From Cereibacter_A sp052244495 (GTDB lineage Bacteria; Pseudomonadota; Alphaproteobacteria; Rhodobacterales; Rhodobacteraceae), in the NCBI GenBank assembly GCA_052244495.1, contig JBQPXH010000002.1: a DNA stretch of 64,000 bases; one strand, given 5' to 3'. Of this stretch, positions 1 through 9,284 are shown in pieces. The stretch's first letter is position 1. Each line of letters begins with the position of its first letter. Both the position numbers and the translations under genes were made by a program. The notes under the pieces were generated by a model. That model did not search any database. It was given only the letters and a program-made list of their open reading frames with translations, and had not been told where the DNA came from.

Positions 1-71
1 GTCCGATCACCGGCGCGCGCTACTACATATTGCGATCTGCACACGCCTGCACACAGCATGTACGGGAGGTG

Positions 72-677
72 TCAGCGCACCCGCCGCGACGCCCTTACGG
101 CCCTCATTCCGAGCAGCGCCATGACAGCTGCGGTGTAGAGGATCGGCTCCCAAGGCCAGGCCTTCACGAGAAGCAGGAAATGCAGGGCTCCGAGGACGGC
201 GACCAGATAGGTGAGCCGGTGCAGACGCGTCCAGGCCAGCGGGCCCATCCGCCGAATCGCGGCGTTGCTCGACGTCAGCGCGAGGGGAATCATCGAGACG
301 AATCCCAGCATGCCCAGCGTGATGTAGGGACGCTTCGCAATGTCGGCCCCGATCTCGGCCCATCGGAACTGCAGGTCGAGCATCAGCCAGACGGAGAGAT
401 GGAGGCAGACGTAGAAGAAGGCGAGCAGCCCCACAGCCCTTCGGAAGCGGATCAGGTTCACCCCCGTCCACCACCGGAGCGGGCTGATGACGAGTCCGCC
501 GACGAGGAACTGCAGCGCAAGCTCGCCCAGGCGATGCTCGATTGCCTTGACCGGATCGACCCCCAGACCGCCTGTCGCGGCCTGCCACACCAGAAGCGCC
601 AGCGGCAAGAGGCCCGCGGCATAGATCACGCTCGTCGGGACCGGCCGCAGCGCCCCGTTGATCCGCTGCGCGATCAT
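72..677 (-). CDS. msrQ: Heme-binding membrane subunit of periplasmic methionine-sulfoxide reductase MsrPQ
   Basis: Passes electrons from the quinone pool through b-type heme to MsrP, which repairs oxidised methionines in envelope proteins (family knowledge). The 201-residue product is almost entirely hydrophobic, with about six likely membrane spans and the His-bearing helices of a ferric-reductase-like domain (YVCLHLSVWL near residue 90, LHFLLLV near 163). Its ATG directly abuts the msrP stop codon, so it is the second gene of a two-gene operon. The length is normal for the family. Downstream (bases 1-71) I see no further gene. Confidence 0.93.
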   Translation of the reverse strand: MIAQRINGALRPVPTSVIYAAGLLPLALLVWQAATGGLGVDPVKAIEHRLGELALQFLVGGLVISPLRWWTGVNLIRFRRAVGLLAFFYVCLHLSVWLMLDLQFRWAEIGADIAKRPYITLGMLGFVSMIPLALTSSNAAIRRMGPLAWTRLHRLTYLVAVLGALHFLLLVKAWPWEPILYTAAVMALLGMRAVRASRRVR

Positions 678-1586
678 TCAGAAGTCCACCGCCAGATCCT
701 GGCCGGCGTAAAGCTGCGCGACCTGATCGCCGTAGCCATTGAAGGGCTGAGTTTCGATTCGGGGCGCGAAGAAGCCCGAGCCGATGCGCCGCTCGGAGGC
801 CTGGCTCCAGCGGGGATGATCCACGGCCGGATTCACGTTGCTGTAGAAGCCGTATTCGCGCGGGTTCTGCGCGTTCCACGACGTCTGCGGCATCGTCTCG
901 ACGAGCGAGATCCTGACAATGCTCTTGATCGACTTGAAGCCGTATTTCCACGGCACGACCAGCCGGATCGGGGCGCCGTTCTGCTTCGGCATCTCCTCTC
1001 CGTAGAGGCCGGTCGCGAGAATTGTCAGCGGATGCATCGCCTCGTCGAGCCGCAGCCCCTCGCGGTAGGGCCAGTCGAGGATGCGCGAGCGCACGCCCGG
1101 CATCTCCTCAGGGCGGACGAGCGTCTCGAAGGCCACGAATTTCGCCGACGGCTGCACACCTGCACGGTCCAGCAGCGTGCGCAACTCGAACCCGATCCAG
1201 GGCACGACCATCGACCAGCCCTCGACACAGCGGAGCCGGTAGATCCGCTCCTCGAGCGTCACGCCCTTCAGGATGTCGTCCAGCGGATAGGAGCCGGGGC
1301 GATCGACCAGCCCGCCGATCTCGACCGACCAGGGATCGACCGTCAGCGCGCCGGCGTTGCGCGCCGGGTCGGCCTTGTCGAGACCGAACTCGTAGAAGTT
1401 GTTATAGTTGGAGATCTCCTCGTAGGTGTTTGGCATCTCGTCGGTCGAGAAGCGGCTGGCCTTCGCCTCGATCCGCGCGAAGGCCGGCCCTGCCAGGCTC
1501 ATCGCACCCGCCGCTGCGAGGATCTGCCGCCGGTTGAGCCAGTCGGCCCGCGGCGTGACGTCTGACCATCCGGGCTTGCGCATCAT
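678..1586 (-). CDS. msrP: Periplasmic molybdopterin-dependent methionine-sulfoxide reductase, catalytic subunit
   Basis: Catalytic subunit of MsrPQ: a Mo-molybdopterin enzyme of the sulfite-oxidase fold that reduces protein-bound methionine sulfoxide in the periplasm. The N-terminus carries a twin-arginine signal (NRRQILAAAGAMSLAGPAFA), consistent with export of the folded cofactor-loaded protein. The motif LRCVEGWSMVVPW supplies the cysteine expected to bind molybdenum. I chose the ATG at 1586 (302 residues) because an AGGGAGG ribosome-binding site precedes it. A longer in-frame start at 1637 has no such site. The gene is divergent from the fasciclin gene and is followed immediately by msrQ. 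Confidence 0.94.
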   Translation of the reverse strand: MMRKPGWSDVTPRADWLNRRQILAAAGAMSLAGPAFARIEAKASRFSTDEMPNTYEEISNYNNFYEFGLDKADPARNAGALTVDPWSVEIGGLVDRPGSYPLDDILKGVTLEERIYRLRCVEGWSMVVPWIGFELRTLLDRAGVQPSAKFVAFETLVRPEEMPGVRSRILDWPYREGLRLDEAMHPLTILATGLYGEEMPKQNGAPIRLVVPWKYGFKSIKSIVRISLVETMPQTSWNAQNPREYGFYSNVNPAVDHPRWSQASERRIGSGFFAPRIETQPFNGYGDQVAQLYAGQDLAVDF

Positions 1587-1724
1587 GTCTCCCTCCCTTG
1601 CCTGAACCATAGGTGCATGCTGAGGGCCTGATTTCAAAGGCTCTTGCGATCACGTTGCAGGGACCGGGGCGGGCACCGGGCCGCTCACGCCGGATCACGT
1701 CCGTTCACGGCTCGTCCGACCTGG

Positions 1725-1752
1725 CGATCCACGCCGGGAGGCGGGGCGTAAC
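1725..1752 (+). promoter_or_regulatory. Candidate sigma-E (RpoE/ECF11-type) promoter of the fasciclin gene
   Basis: CGATCC at 1725-1730, an 18-base spacer, then TAAC at 1749-1752. The R. sphaeroides singlet-oxygen sigma factor recognises TGATCC-N18-TAA (from memory), so this site differs at the first base only. The start codon lies 42 bases after the -10 element. A fasciclin-domain gene is, to my recollection, among the reported sigma-E targets in R. sphaeroides. This is a pattern match, not proof. Confidence 0.5.
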
Positions 1753-1793
1753 CCTCGCGCCACTCAACGGCACGACACAGGAGGACTGGACTG

Positions 1794-2267
1794 ATGCGCA
1801 ACACACTTCTCGCCCTCGGCGCCGCCGGACTGCTCGCGGCACCCGCTTTCGCCGAAACCGGAGACATCGTGGAAACCGCCACCGAAGCGGGCAGCTTCAC
1901 GACCCTGCTCGCCGCTGCCGAGGCCGCAGGCCTCGTGGACACCCTGAAGGGAGAGGGTCCCTACACCGTCTTCGCTCCGACCGACGAAGCCTTCGCGGCC
2001 CTGCCCGAGGGCACCGTCGACGACCTGCTGAAGCCCGAGAACCAGGAAAAGCTGACCGAGATCCTGACCTATCATGTCGTTCCGGGCGAGGTGATGTCGT
2101 CGGACCTTTCAGAGGGCATGATGGCCGAAACCGTCGAGGGTGGCGAGCTGACCATCTCGCTGGAGGACGGTCCGCAGGTGAACGGGGTCACGATCTCGCA
2201 GCCCGACGTCGATGCGACCAACGGTGTGATCCATGTGATCGACGGCGTGCTGATGCCAAGCGCCTGA
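1794..2267 (+). CDS. Secreted fasciclin (FAS1)-domain protein
   Basis: A 157-residue exported protein made of a signal peptide (MRNTLLALGAAGLLAAPAFA, cleaved after residue 20) and one FAS1 domain. Both FAS1 signatures are visible: YTVFAPTDEAFAAL around residue 57 and the closing ATNGVIHVIDGVLMP at the C-terminus. FAS1 domains mediate adhesion or stress-related envelope functions; the ligand is unknown. An AGGAGG site at 1779-1784 fixes the ATG. It stands alone between the divergent msrPQ operon and a strong convergent hairpin. A sigma-E-like promoter upstream suggests a role under oxidative stress. Confidence 0.9.
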   Translation: MRNTLLALGAAGLLAAPAFAETGDIVETATEAGSFTTLLAAAEAAGLVDTLKGEGPYTVFAPTDEAFAALPEGTVDDLLKPENQEKLTEILTYHVVPGEVMSSDLSEGMMAETVEGGELTISLEDGPQVNGVTISQPDVDATNGVIHVIDGVLMPSA

Positions 2268-2274
2268 GGGACAA

Positions 2275-2303
2275 GGCCCGCCCCCGCGTCCCGGGGGCGG
2301 GCC
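2275..2303. terminator. Convergent GC-rich hairpin between the fasciclin gene and clpB
   Basis: An 11-base-pair perfect stem (GGCCCGCCCCC at 2275-2285 with its complement at 2293-2303) closes a 7-base loop. It sits between two converging stop codons. There is no T-run on either side, so it may act as a barrier or RNA 3' end stabiliser rather than a classical intrinsic terminator. Confidence 0.7.
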
Positions 2304-2314
2304 TGCCTTGAGCG

Positions 2315-4927
<2,613 letters not shown>

Positions 4928-5000
4928 CGGTCACTCCTCTCAATAAGCCCCCGCGACACCGCCCGACAGTCGGCACGGTCCATCCCGGGTCTTGCTGATC

Positions 5001-5029
5001 AGGTGGTCGCATCATCGGCCGAATTCAAG
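5001..5029 (-). promoter_or_regulatory. Candidate heat-shock (RpoH) promoter of clpB
   Basis: Read on the minus strand, CTTGAA (5024-5029), a 17-base spacer and CCACCT (5001-5006) resemble the alphaproteobacterial sigma-32 pattern CTTG-N17/18-CCAT. It leaves a leader of about 65 bases before the clpB ATG. This is the expected control for ClpB in other bacteria. Confidence 0.5.
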
Positions 5030-5099
5030 GATCACGGGGCAATCAACCGCCCGTGTTCTTGCCCCTCCCGCGCTGGAACCAAAGCCGGCTGACAGATAT

Positions 5100-5108
5100 T
5101 TATCCACA
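5100..5108 (+). promoter_or_regulatory. Perfect DnaA-box nonamer
   Basis: TTATCCACA matches the strong DnaA-binding consensus exactly. It is intergenic, between clpB and the 77-residue gene. It is isolated, with no cluster of boxes or AT-rich unwinding region, so it is not an origin. It could be a DnaA titration or regulatory site. Confidence 0.4.
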
Positions 5109-5227
5109 AGCGAACCCGCTGGCCCGACCCGCACGCCCACCGCGCCACGCGGTCACTCTCAGGGACGGGTCCTGCGGGTCCATTCTGATCCCGACCGCGA
5201 CTGCGCGGTTCAACGAGGAGTGTCACG

Positions 5228-5461
5228 ATGCGTATCCTCTCCGCCACCATCGAGCGCGCGCACTACGCGCGCGACTTCGGGCAGGTCGAGGCGACCGTCG
5301 CGCTGCTGATCAAGGACAGCGCGCGCCCGGTGCCCTATGTCCGCCGGATCTTCACGACGGAGCCTGCTCGCGGCAGTCTGCCGCTTCGGCAACGTCTGAT
5401 CGACAGCGCGACCACCTTGTTCCGGGCGCGCCACGAACCGCAGTTGCAGCGGGCCGCCTGA
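5228..5461 (+). CDS. Small conserved-type hypothetical protein, 77 residues
   Basis: I do not recognise this protein. It has 77 residues, no signal peptide, no membrane segment and no cysteine. The N-terminal half alternates hydrophobic and acidic/basic residues, and the C-terminal half is rich in Arg and Gln. A GAGGAG ribosome-binding site eight bases before the ATG supports translation. The 300-base region upstream (4928-5227) holds the clpB promoter candidate and a DnaA box. It converges on the ROK kinase gene, with only a short GC hairpin (5471-5486) between them. It could be a lineage-specific housekeeping protein. Confidence 0.65.
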   Translation: MRILSATIERAHYARDFGQVEATVALLIKDSARPVPYVRRIFTTEPARGSLPLRQRLIDSATTLFRARHEPQLQRAA

Positions 5462-5495
5462 GCAGCATCACCCGCCATAGTGCGGGCGACCGGCG

Positions 5496-6383
5496 CTAGC
5501 GGAAGGTCTCCAGGCCGGCCAGCGCCGCTCCGACCAGCCCCGGTTCGGGATGCATCGCAGGCAGCAGCAGGGCCTCCGACGTGCGGCGCAGGATGCGCTG
5601 CCGGACCGCCCGATCCAGCGCCGCGACAAGATCCCTGTCGTTCGCGAGCCCTCCCCCGACCGGGACGGCCGAGGGTCCCACGACGTTCAGGACGACGGCG
5701 AGCGGTCCCGCGATCAGATCAAGCCACACCTCGACCGTGCCGGCAGCGGCGAGGTCTCCGGCACGCCACGCCGAAAGAAGCTCGCGACTGTCGAGCGACC
5801 GCCCGGTGAGGTGGAGATGCAGCCTCTCGATGCCCCGTGCGCCACCCAGCGTGTCGATGCATCCGGTCTGCCCGCAGCCGCAGGGAAGCCGCGGCACGTC
5901 CCGGCCGAGCGGCCTCTGATCGAGGATCGGGCCGTGACCCCACTCTCCGGCAATCCCTCCTGCACCCGAGACGAGCTTGCCGTCGATGACGAGGCCACCG
6001 CCGACACCACTGCCGAGAATGATGCCGAACACGTTCCGGTGCCCCTTGGCCGACCCCCGCAGCGCCTCGGTCAGCACGAAGCAATCCGCGTCGTTCCCGA
6101 TCCAGACGGGGCGGTGAAGCGCTGCCTTCAGATCCTCCGCGAGGCATCGCCCGCTGACGGCCGGCAGGTTTGCCGCGGTGATCCGGCCACTCTCAGGATC
6201 GACCACGCCCGCCATCGAGATCGCGAGGTTCGTGGCATCCGGCGGAACGAGACGCGAAAGCGCGTGCACGAAGCCGGGAAAGCTCGGCGGCATCGGCAGT
6301 TCGCCCAGCGGCTCCAGATGATCGGGAGCGAAGGCGCGAGCGGCGCGGATGCGGGATCCGCCTATGTCGAGGGCGATAAGCAT
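5496..6383 (-). CDS. ROK-family sugar kinase (N-acetylglucosamine kinase or fructokinase type)
   Basis: Predicted ATP-dependent sugar kinase of the ROK family. The protein opens with the phosphate-binding motif MLIALDIGGSRIRAA, has the phosphate-2 loop GSGVGGGLVIDGKLVSGAGG, the substrate-contacting EWGHGPI, and the zinc-binding signature CGCGQTGCIDTLGG typical of ROK proteins. There is no N-terminal helix-turn-helix, so it is an enzyme, not a ROK repressor. I use the ATG at 6383 (295 residues) because the conserved domain begins at its first residue. It is divergent from pyrF with about 100 bases between. The true substrate (GlcNAc, glucose or fructose) cannot be told from sequence. Confidence 0.88.
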   Translation of the reverse strand: MLIALDIGGSRIRAARAFAPDHLEPLGELPMPPSFPGFVHALSRLVPPDATNLAISMAGVVDPESGRITAANLPAVSGRCLAEDLKAALHRPVWIGNDADCFVLTEALRGSAKGHRNVFGIILGSGVGGGLVIDGKLVSGAGGIAGEWGHGPILDQRPLGRDVPRLPCGCGQTGCIDTLGGARGIERLHLHLTGRSLDSRELLSAWRAGDLAAAGTVEVWLDLIAGPLAVVLNVVGPSAVPVGGGLANDRDLVAALDRAVRQRILRRTSEALLLPAMHPEPGLVGAALAGLETFR

Positions 6384-6486
6384 GGGCGCCTGATAGCAGC
6401 CGCGCCCGACGGACGGAATGGCCTGCCTTGACAGCGAAGCGTCGCAGCCGCATGACCCGCCCGATCCCATGCCGAAAGGAGCTTTC

Positions 6487-7185
6487 ATGGCCGACGACCG
6501 CCTGATCGTGGCACTCGACGTGCCGAACGTCGTCCAGGGGCTGGAGCTTGCGCGACAGCTGGGCGATTCCGTCTCCTTCTACAAGATCGGGCTCGGAATG
6601 CTGACGGGGGGCGGGCTGGCGCTCGCCAACGAACTCAAGCAGGAGCAGGGAAAGCGCATCTTCCTCGACATGAAGCTCTTCGACATCGGGGCCACGATCG
6701 AGGCCGCGGTACGCGGCTTCTCGCAGTTCGACATCGATTTCCTGACGGTTCATGGCGACCCGCAGGTGGTCCGAGCCGCGGCCGAGGGCAGCGCGGGCAG
6801 CGGGCTGCGTATCCTCGCCGTCACGGTGCTGACTTCGCTCGACCGGGCGGATCTGGACGCGAATCTCATCAAGTCCGGTGATCTTGCCGAGATCACCCTC
6901 GAGCGGGCGGCGCGGGCCCTGGAGGCGGGCGCCCATGGCGTCATCGCCAGTCCGCAGGAGGCCGCCGCTATCCGGGCCCTTCCGCAATCGGACGGTCGGC
7001 TGATCGTCACGCCGGGCGTCCGCCCCGACGGCGCGGCCCGCGGCGACCAGAAGCGGGTGGCGACGCCCGCCCGCGCCATTGCGGACGGGGCCGATCACAT
7101 CGTCGTCGGCCGGCCGATCTGGCAGGCCGAGGATCCGCGGGCCGCTGCCCTCGCCGTCCAGGCGGAGCTACCGGCGCGCGGCTGA
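6487..7185 (+). CDS. pyrF: Orotidine 5'-phosphate decarboxylase
   Basis: Final step of UMP synthesis, converting OMP to UMP in the cytosol. The 232-residue TIM barrel shows the class signature KIFLDMKLFDIGATIEAAV (K and D residues form the catalytic Lys-Asp array), the opening strand DRLIVALDVPN, and the phosphate-gripping C-terminal segment VTPGVRP...ADHIVVGRPIW. The ATG at 6487 has AAAGGAG six bases upstream. It stands alone, divergent from the ROK kinase, and its stop lies three bases from the stop of the convergent next gene. Confidence 0.96.
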   Translation: MADDRLIVALDVPNVVQGLELARQLGDSVSFYKIGLGMLTGGGLALANELKQEQGKRIFLDMKLFDIGATIEAAVRGFSQFDIDFLTVHGDPQVVRAAAEGSAGSGLRILAVTVLTSLDRADLDANLIKSGDLAEITLERAARALEAGAHGVIASPQEAAAIRALPQSDGRLIVTPGVRPDGAARGDQKRVATPARAIADGADHIVVGRPIWQAEDPRAAALAVQAELPARG

Positions 7186-7188
7186 GCC

Positions 7189-7551
7189 CTACTGCGCAGG
7201 AGCGGCCGGCTCGGTCGCGTCCGGTGCAGGCGTGGCCGGGGTCGCTTCCGGCGCGGTGGCGTCCGGCGCAGGCGTCGTAGCATCCGGCGCAGGGGTCGTG
7301 GCATCCGGCGTGGTTGCCGGAGGGGCGGCCGCATCGGGTTCGGTCGTGGTCGTGGTGGTAGCCGGCGGCGTTTCCATCGTAGCATCGTCGGTGGCGCTCA
7401 TGCCGCCGAAGAGGAACCACAGGACGAGCAGAAGCACGACGACGGCTCCGACGACGTACCACATCGTCCGCGAGGTCGAGGCTTCGACGGGACGCTCGCC
7501 AGCGGGCCGGTTGGTCGGGGTCGGGCCGGGGTCGCGACGGTAGTCAGACAT
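7189..7551 (-). CDS. Single-span membrane protein with a Thr/Ala/Pro-rich repetitive tail
   Basis: Not a recognised family. The 120-residue protein has a hydrophilic N-terminus of about 30 residues, one membrane helix (residues 31-50), then a low-complexity tail built from recurring ATTPDATTPAPDAT-like units rich in Thr, Ala, Pro and Asp. The likely topology is inside-N with the tail in the periplasm, resembling mucin-like linkers. The ribosome-binding site GGAAGGAGG is strong. An EcfG-like promoter pattern and a small hairpin lie in the leader. The tail may vary in length between strains through slippage in the repeats. Confidence 0.8.
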   Translation of the reverse strand: MSDYRRDPGPTPTNRPAGERPVEASTSRTMWYVVGAVVVLLLVLWFLFGGMSATDDATMETPPATTTTTTEPDAAAPPATTPDATTPAPDATTPAPDATAPEATPATPAPDATEPAAPAQ

Positions 7552-7582
7552 GAGATCCTCCTTCCAGTTTCCTTCGGGAAGG

Positions 7583-7607
7583 AACAGAAGTCGCCTCGCC
7601 CGGTTCC
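7583..7607 (-). promoter_or_regulatory. EcfG-like (general stress sigma) promoter pattern
   Basis: Minus strand GGAAC (7603-7607), 17 bases, then GTT (7583-7585), the general-stress ECF pattern of alphaproteobacteria. It is 32 bases from the start codon of the Thr-rich membrane protein. A 6-base-pair hairpin (TTCCTT/AAGGAA, 7569-7584) follows at the start of the leader. Whether this organism has EcfG cannot be seen in this window. Confidence 0.4.
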
Positions 7608-8009
7608 CCTGCCGATGCGGCCGAGGCTCGCGGGCAGCGAAAGTCTGCCATGATGCGGAAAAGTGTTTCGCCGGAACCGGTGGTTCACAGGTGGCCTGCG
7701 CCGGGTCAGGTCGCTGTGCAGGATCGCCGAGGCGTCACGCGCCCTCGCCACTCCGGTCAGCCGCGCAGACCTGAGGACGCAGGGATCCCGGAGCCGTGGT
7801 CGCGTTCTCTTGAGGTGCGGTCGGCGATGAGACTGGCTCTCCGCACAGCAGCCGTCGCGCCTCCGAGCTTCTGACCTTATGACAGGGCGTGACTTCCGCA
7901 GCCGACGGGCGCCCCACCCGCTGGCGTCACCGACATCCCCGGCTTCCACCACGCCGGGACGCATCTCTGCCCCGGATGCAGTTCGGCCTGGATCCGCGAA
8001 TCCGTCAGC
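7608..8009. other. Intergenic stretch without a supported gene
   Basis: About 400 bases between the nfeD-like gene and the Thr-rich membrane-protein gene. No frame here has a ribosome-binding site, codon bias or recognisable product. One short hairpin (CCCGGC...GCCGGG, 7938-7958) is present without a T-run and may end the SPFH/NfeD transcript. Confidence 0.6.
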
Positions 8010-8279
8010 TCAGTTGTCGTTGATGTCCCGGTCCCAGAGCTTCACCGAGCCGCCCGGCAAGCCGAAGACGCGGCGCATCCCCAGGCAGAAGACGAGAGAG
8101 ATGACCGCGAAGACGACGAGGAGGAGCGGCAGGCCCGCCTCGAAGCCGAGCCAGATCAGCAGGCCGGTCGCCACGGCACCGACCGCGAAGCCCAGGAACA
8201 CGAAGCCCGGCACAAGGACCTCGGCGATGGCGATCACGAGTCCCGCCACGACCCACGCCCACCAGACCGACCAGATCAT
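8010..8279 (-). CDS. NfeD-like membrane protein
   Basis: Short (89-residue) membrane partner of an SPFH/stomatin protein. It has two or three hydrophobic helices with the VPGFVFLGFAVGAVATGLLIW core typical of NfeD-like proteins, and a short hydrophilic C-terminus in place of the OB-fold found in longer NfeD proteins. Its ATG overlaps the stop of the SPFH gene by four bases (8276-8279), showing translational coupling. Such pairs are thought to organise membrane microdomains or regulate proteases. The exact role here is inferred. Confidence 0.85.
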   Translation of the reverse strand: MIWSVWWAWVVAGLVIAIAEVLVPGFVFLGFAVGAVATGLLIWLGFEAGLPLLLVVFAVISLVFCLGMRRVFGLPGGSVKLWDRDINDN

Positions 8280-9157
8280 GACCGTCCCTTCAGCATCTTG
8301 AACGCGTCCGAGAAGGCATCCATGGCCGAGGCCGGAACCACGACGAGCTGCTTGCCATCACCCTTGCCGACGGCCGTCAGCGCCTCGACCTGCTTCAGGG
8401 CCACCTGATACTGGGCGGCTTCCAACCCGTTTTCGCGGATCGCCTCGGCGATGACCCCGGTCGCATAGGCCTCGGCATCGGCAAGCACCCGGCGTGCCTT
8501 GGCTTCCTGCTCGGCCGCGTAGAGTTCGGCATCGGCATTCAGTTCGACCGCACGCTTGCGGCCCTCGGCCTCGGTGACGAGGGCGCGCCGGGCGCGTTCG
8601 GCATTCAGCTGCTGCAGCATGGCGGCGCGGGTCGCGTCGTCGAGGTTCACGTCGAGCACCTCGGCCCGCGTGACCTCGATCCCCCAGTCGTCCACCATGG
8701 CCGCGACCTGCTCTCGCACCTTGTGGATCAGGTCGGACCGGTTCGACTGCACCTGATCAAGTTCAAGCTTGCCGATCTCGCTCCGCACGATGCCGGCGAC
8801 GGTGGTGGCGATGGCGGCATCCACGTCGCGGATCCGGTAGACCGTCTTTTCGGGTTCGGTGATGCGGTAGAAGACCGATGTCTCGACCTTCACCAGCACG
8901 TTGTCCGCGGTAATCGCGTCCTGCATCGCGTTGGGAAGCTGCCGCTCGAGCACCGAGATCTTGTGGGCGACCACGTCGAGGAACGGCACCACGAAGTTGA
9001 TCCCCGGCCCGAGGACGGCGCGCAGCCGGCCGAACCGCTCCACCACATGCTTCTGCGATTGCGGAACGATCCGCACCCCGAGAAAGACGCAGAGGATGAT
9101 GAAGGCGGCGAGCGCCAATAGCACGGCGTTTCCGCCGATGAAGTCTGCCGGTTCCAT
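8276..9157 (-). CDS. SPFH/Band 7 (stomatin-like) membrane protein
   Basis: Membrane-anchored scaffold of the stomatin/QmcA type. There is one N-terminal membrane helix (ALAAFIILCVFLGVRIVPQ), then the SPFH domain containing VERFGRLRAVLGPGINFVVPF and DNVLVKVETSVFYRI, then an Ala/Glu-rich coiled coil ending in a hydrophobic assembly motif. I prefer the ATG at 9157 (293 residues), preceded by TTGGGAG; a TTG four codons upstream is less likely. It is co-transcribed with the NfeD-like gene. It probably forms large oligomeric rings at the inner membrane. Confidence 0.9.
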   Translation of the reverse strand: MEPADFIGGNAVLLALAAFIILCVFLGVRIVPQSQKHVVERFGRLRAVLGPGINFVVPFLDVVAHKISVLERQLPNAMQDAITADNVLVKVETSVFYRITEPEKTVYRIRDVDAAIATTVAGIVRSEIGKLELDQVQSNRSDLIHKVREQVAAMVDDWGIEVTRAEVLDVNLDDATRAAMLQQLNAERARRALVTEAEGRKRAVELNADAELYAAEQEAKARRVLADAEAYATGVIAEAIRENGLEAAQYQVALKQVEALTAVGKGDGKQLVVVPASAMDAFSDAFKMLKGRS

Positions 9158-9284
9158 GGTAACTCCCAACGATCGCCCCGGCTCTTGATGCCGCGAAGCC
9201 CTGGTGCGCGCAAGGATGGCGACGGAAAGTTAAAGACAGGCTGACGATCTACCGCAGCCGGGGGCGCGGATGTATCATGGCGTC

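Noticed and set aside
5100..5108. A replication origin
   Set aside because: One DnaA box without a cluster, without an AT-rich unwinding element and without dnaA, dnaN, hemE or parAB nearby is not an origin.
5186..5213. TGATCC-N18-TCAA, a possible sigma-E promoter for the 77-residue gene
   Set aside because: The -35 is perfect but the -10 is poor, and a start site there would fall on or after the ribosome-binding site, leaving no usable leader.
7672..7685. GGAACCGGTGGTTC, a short near-palindrome
   Set aside because: Looks like an operator at first glance, but it lies in the gene-free gap with no promoter elements at a sensible distance and its arms mismatch at the centre.
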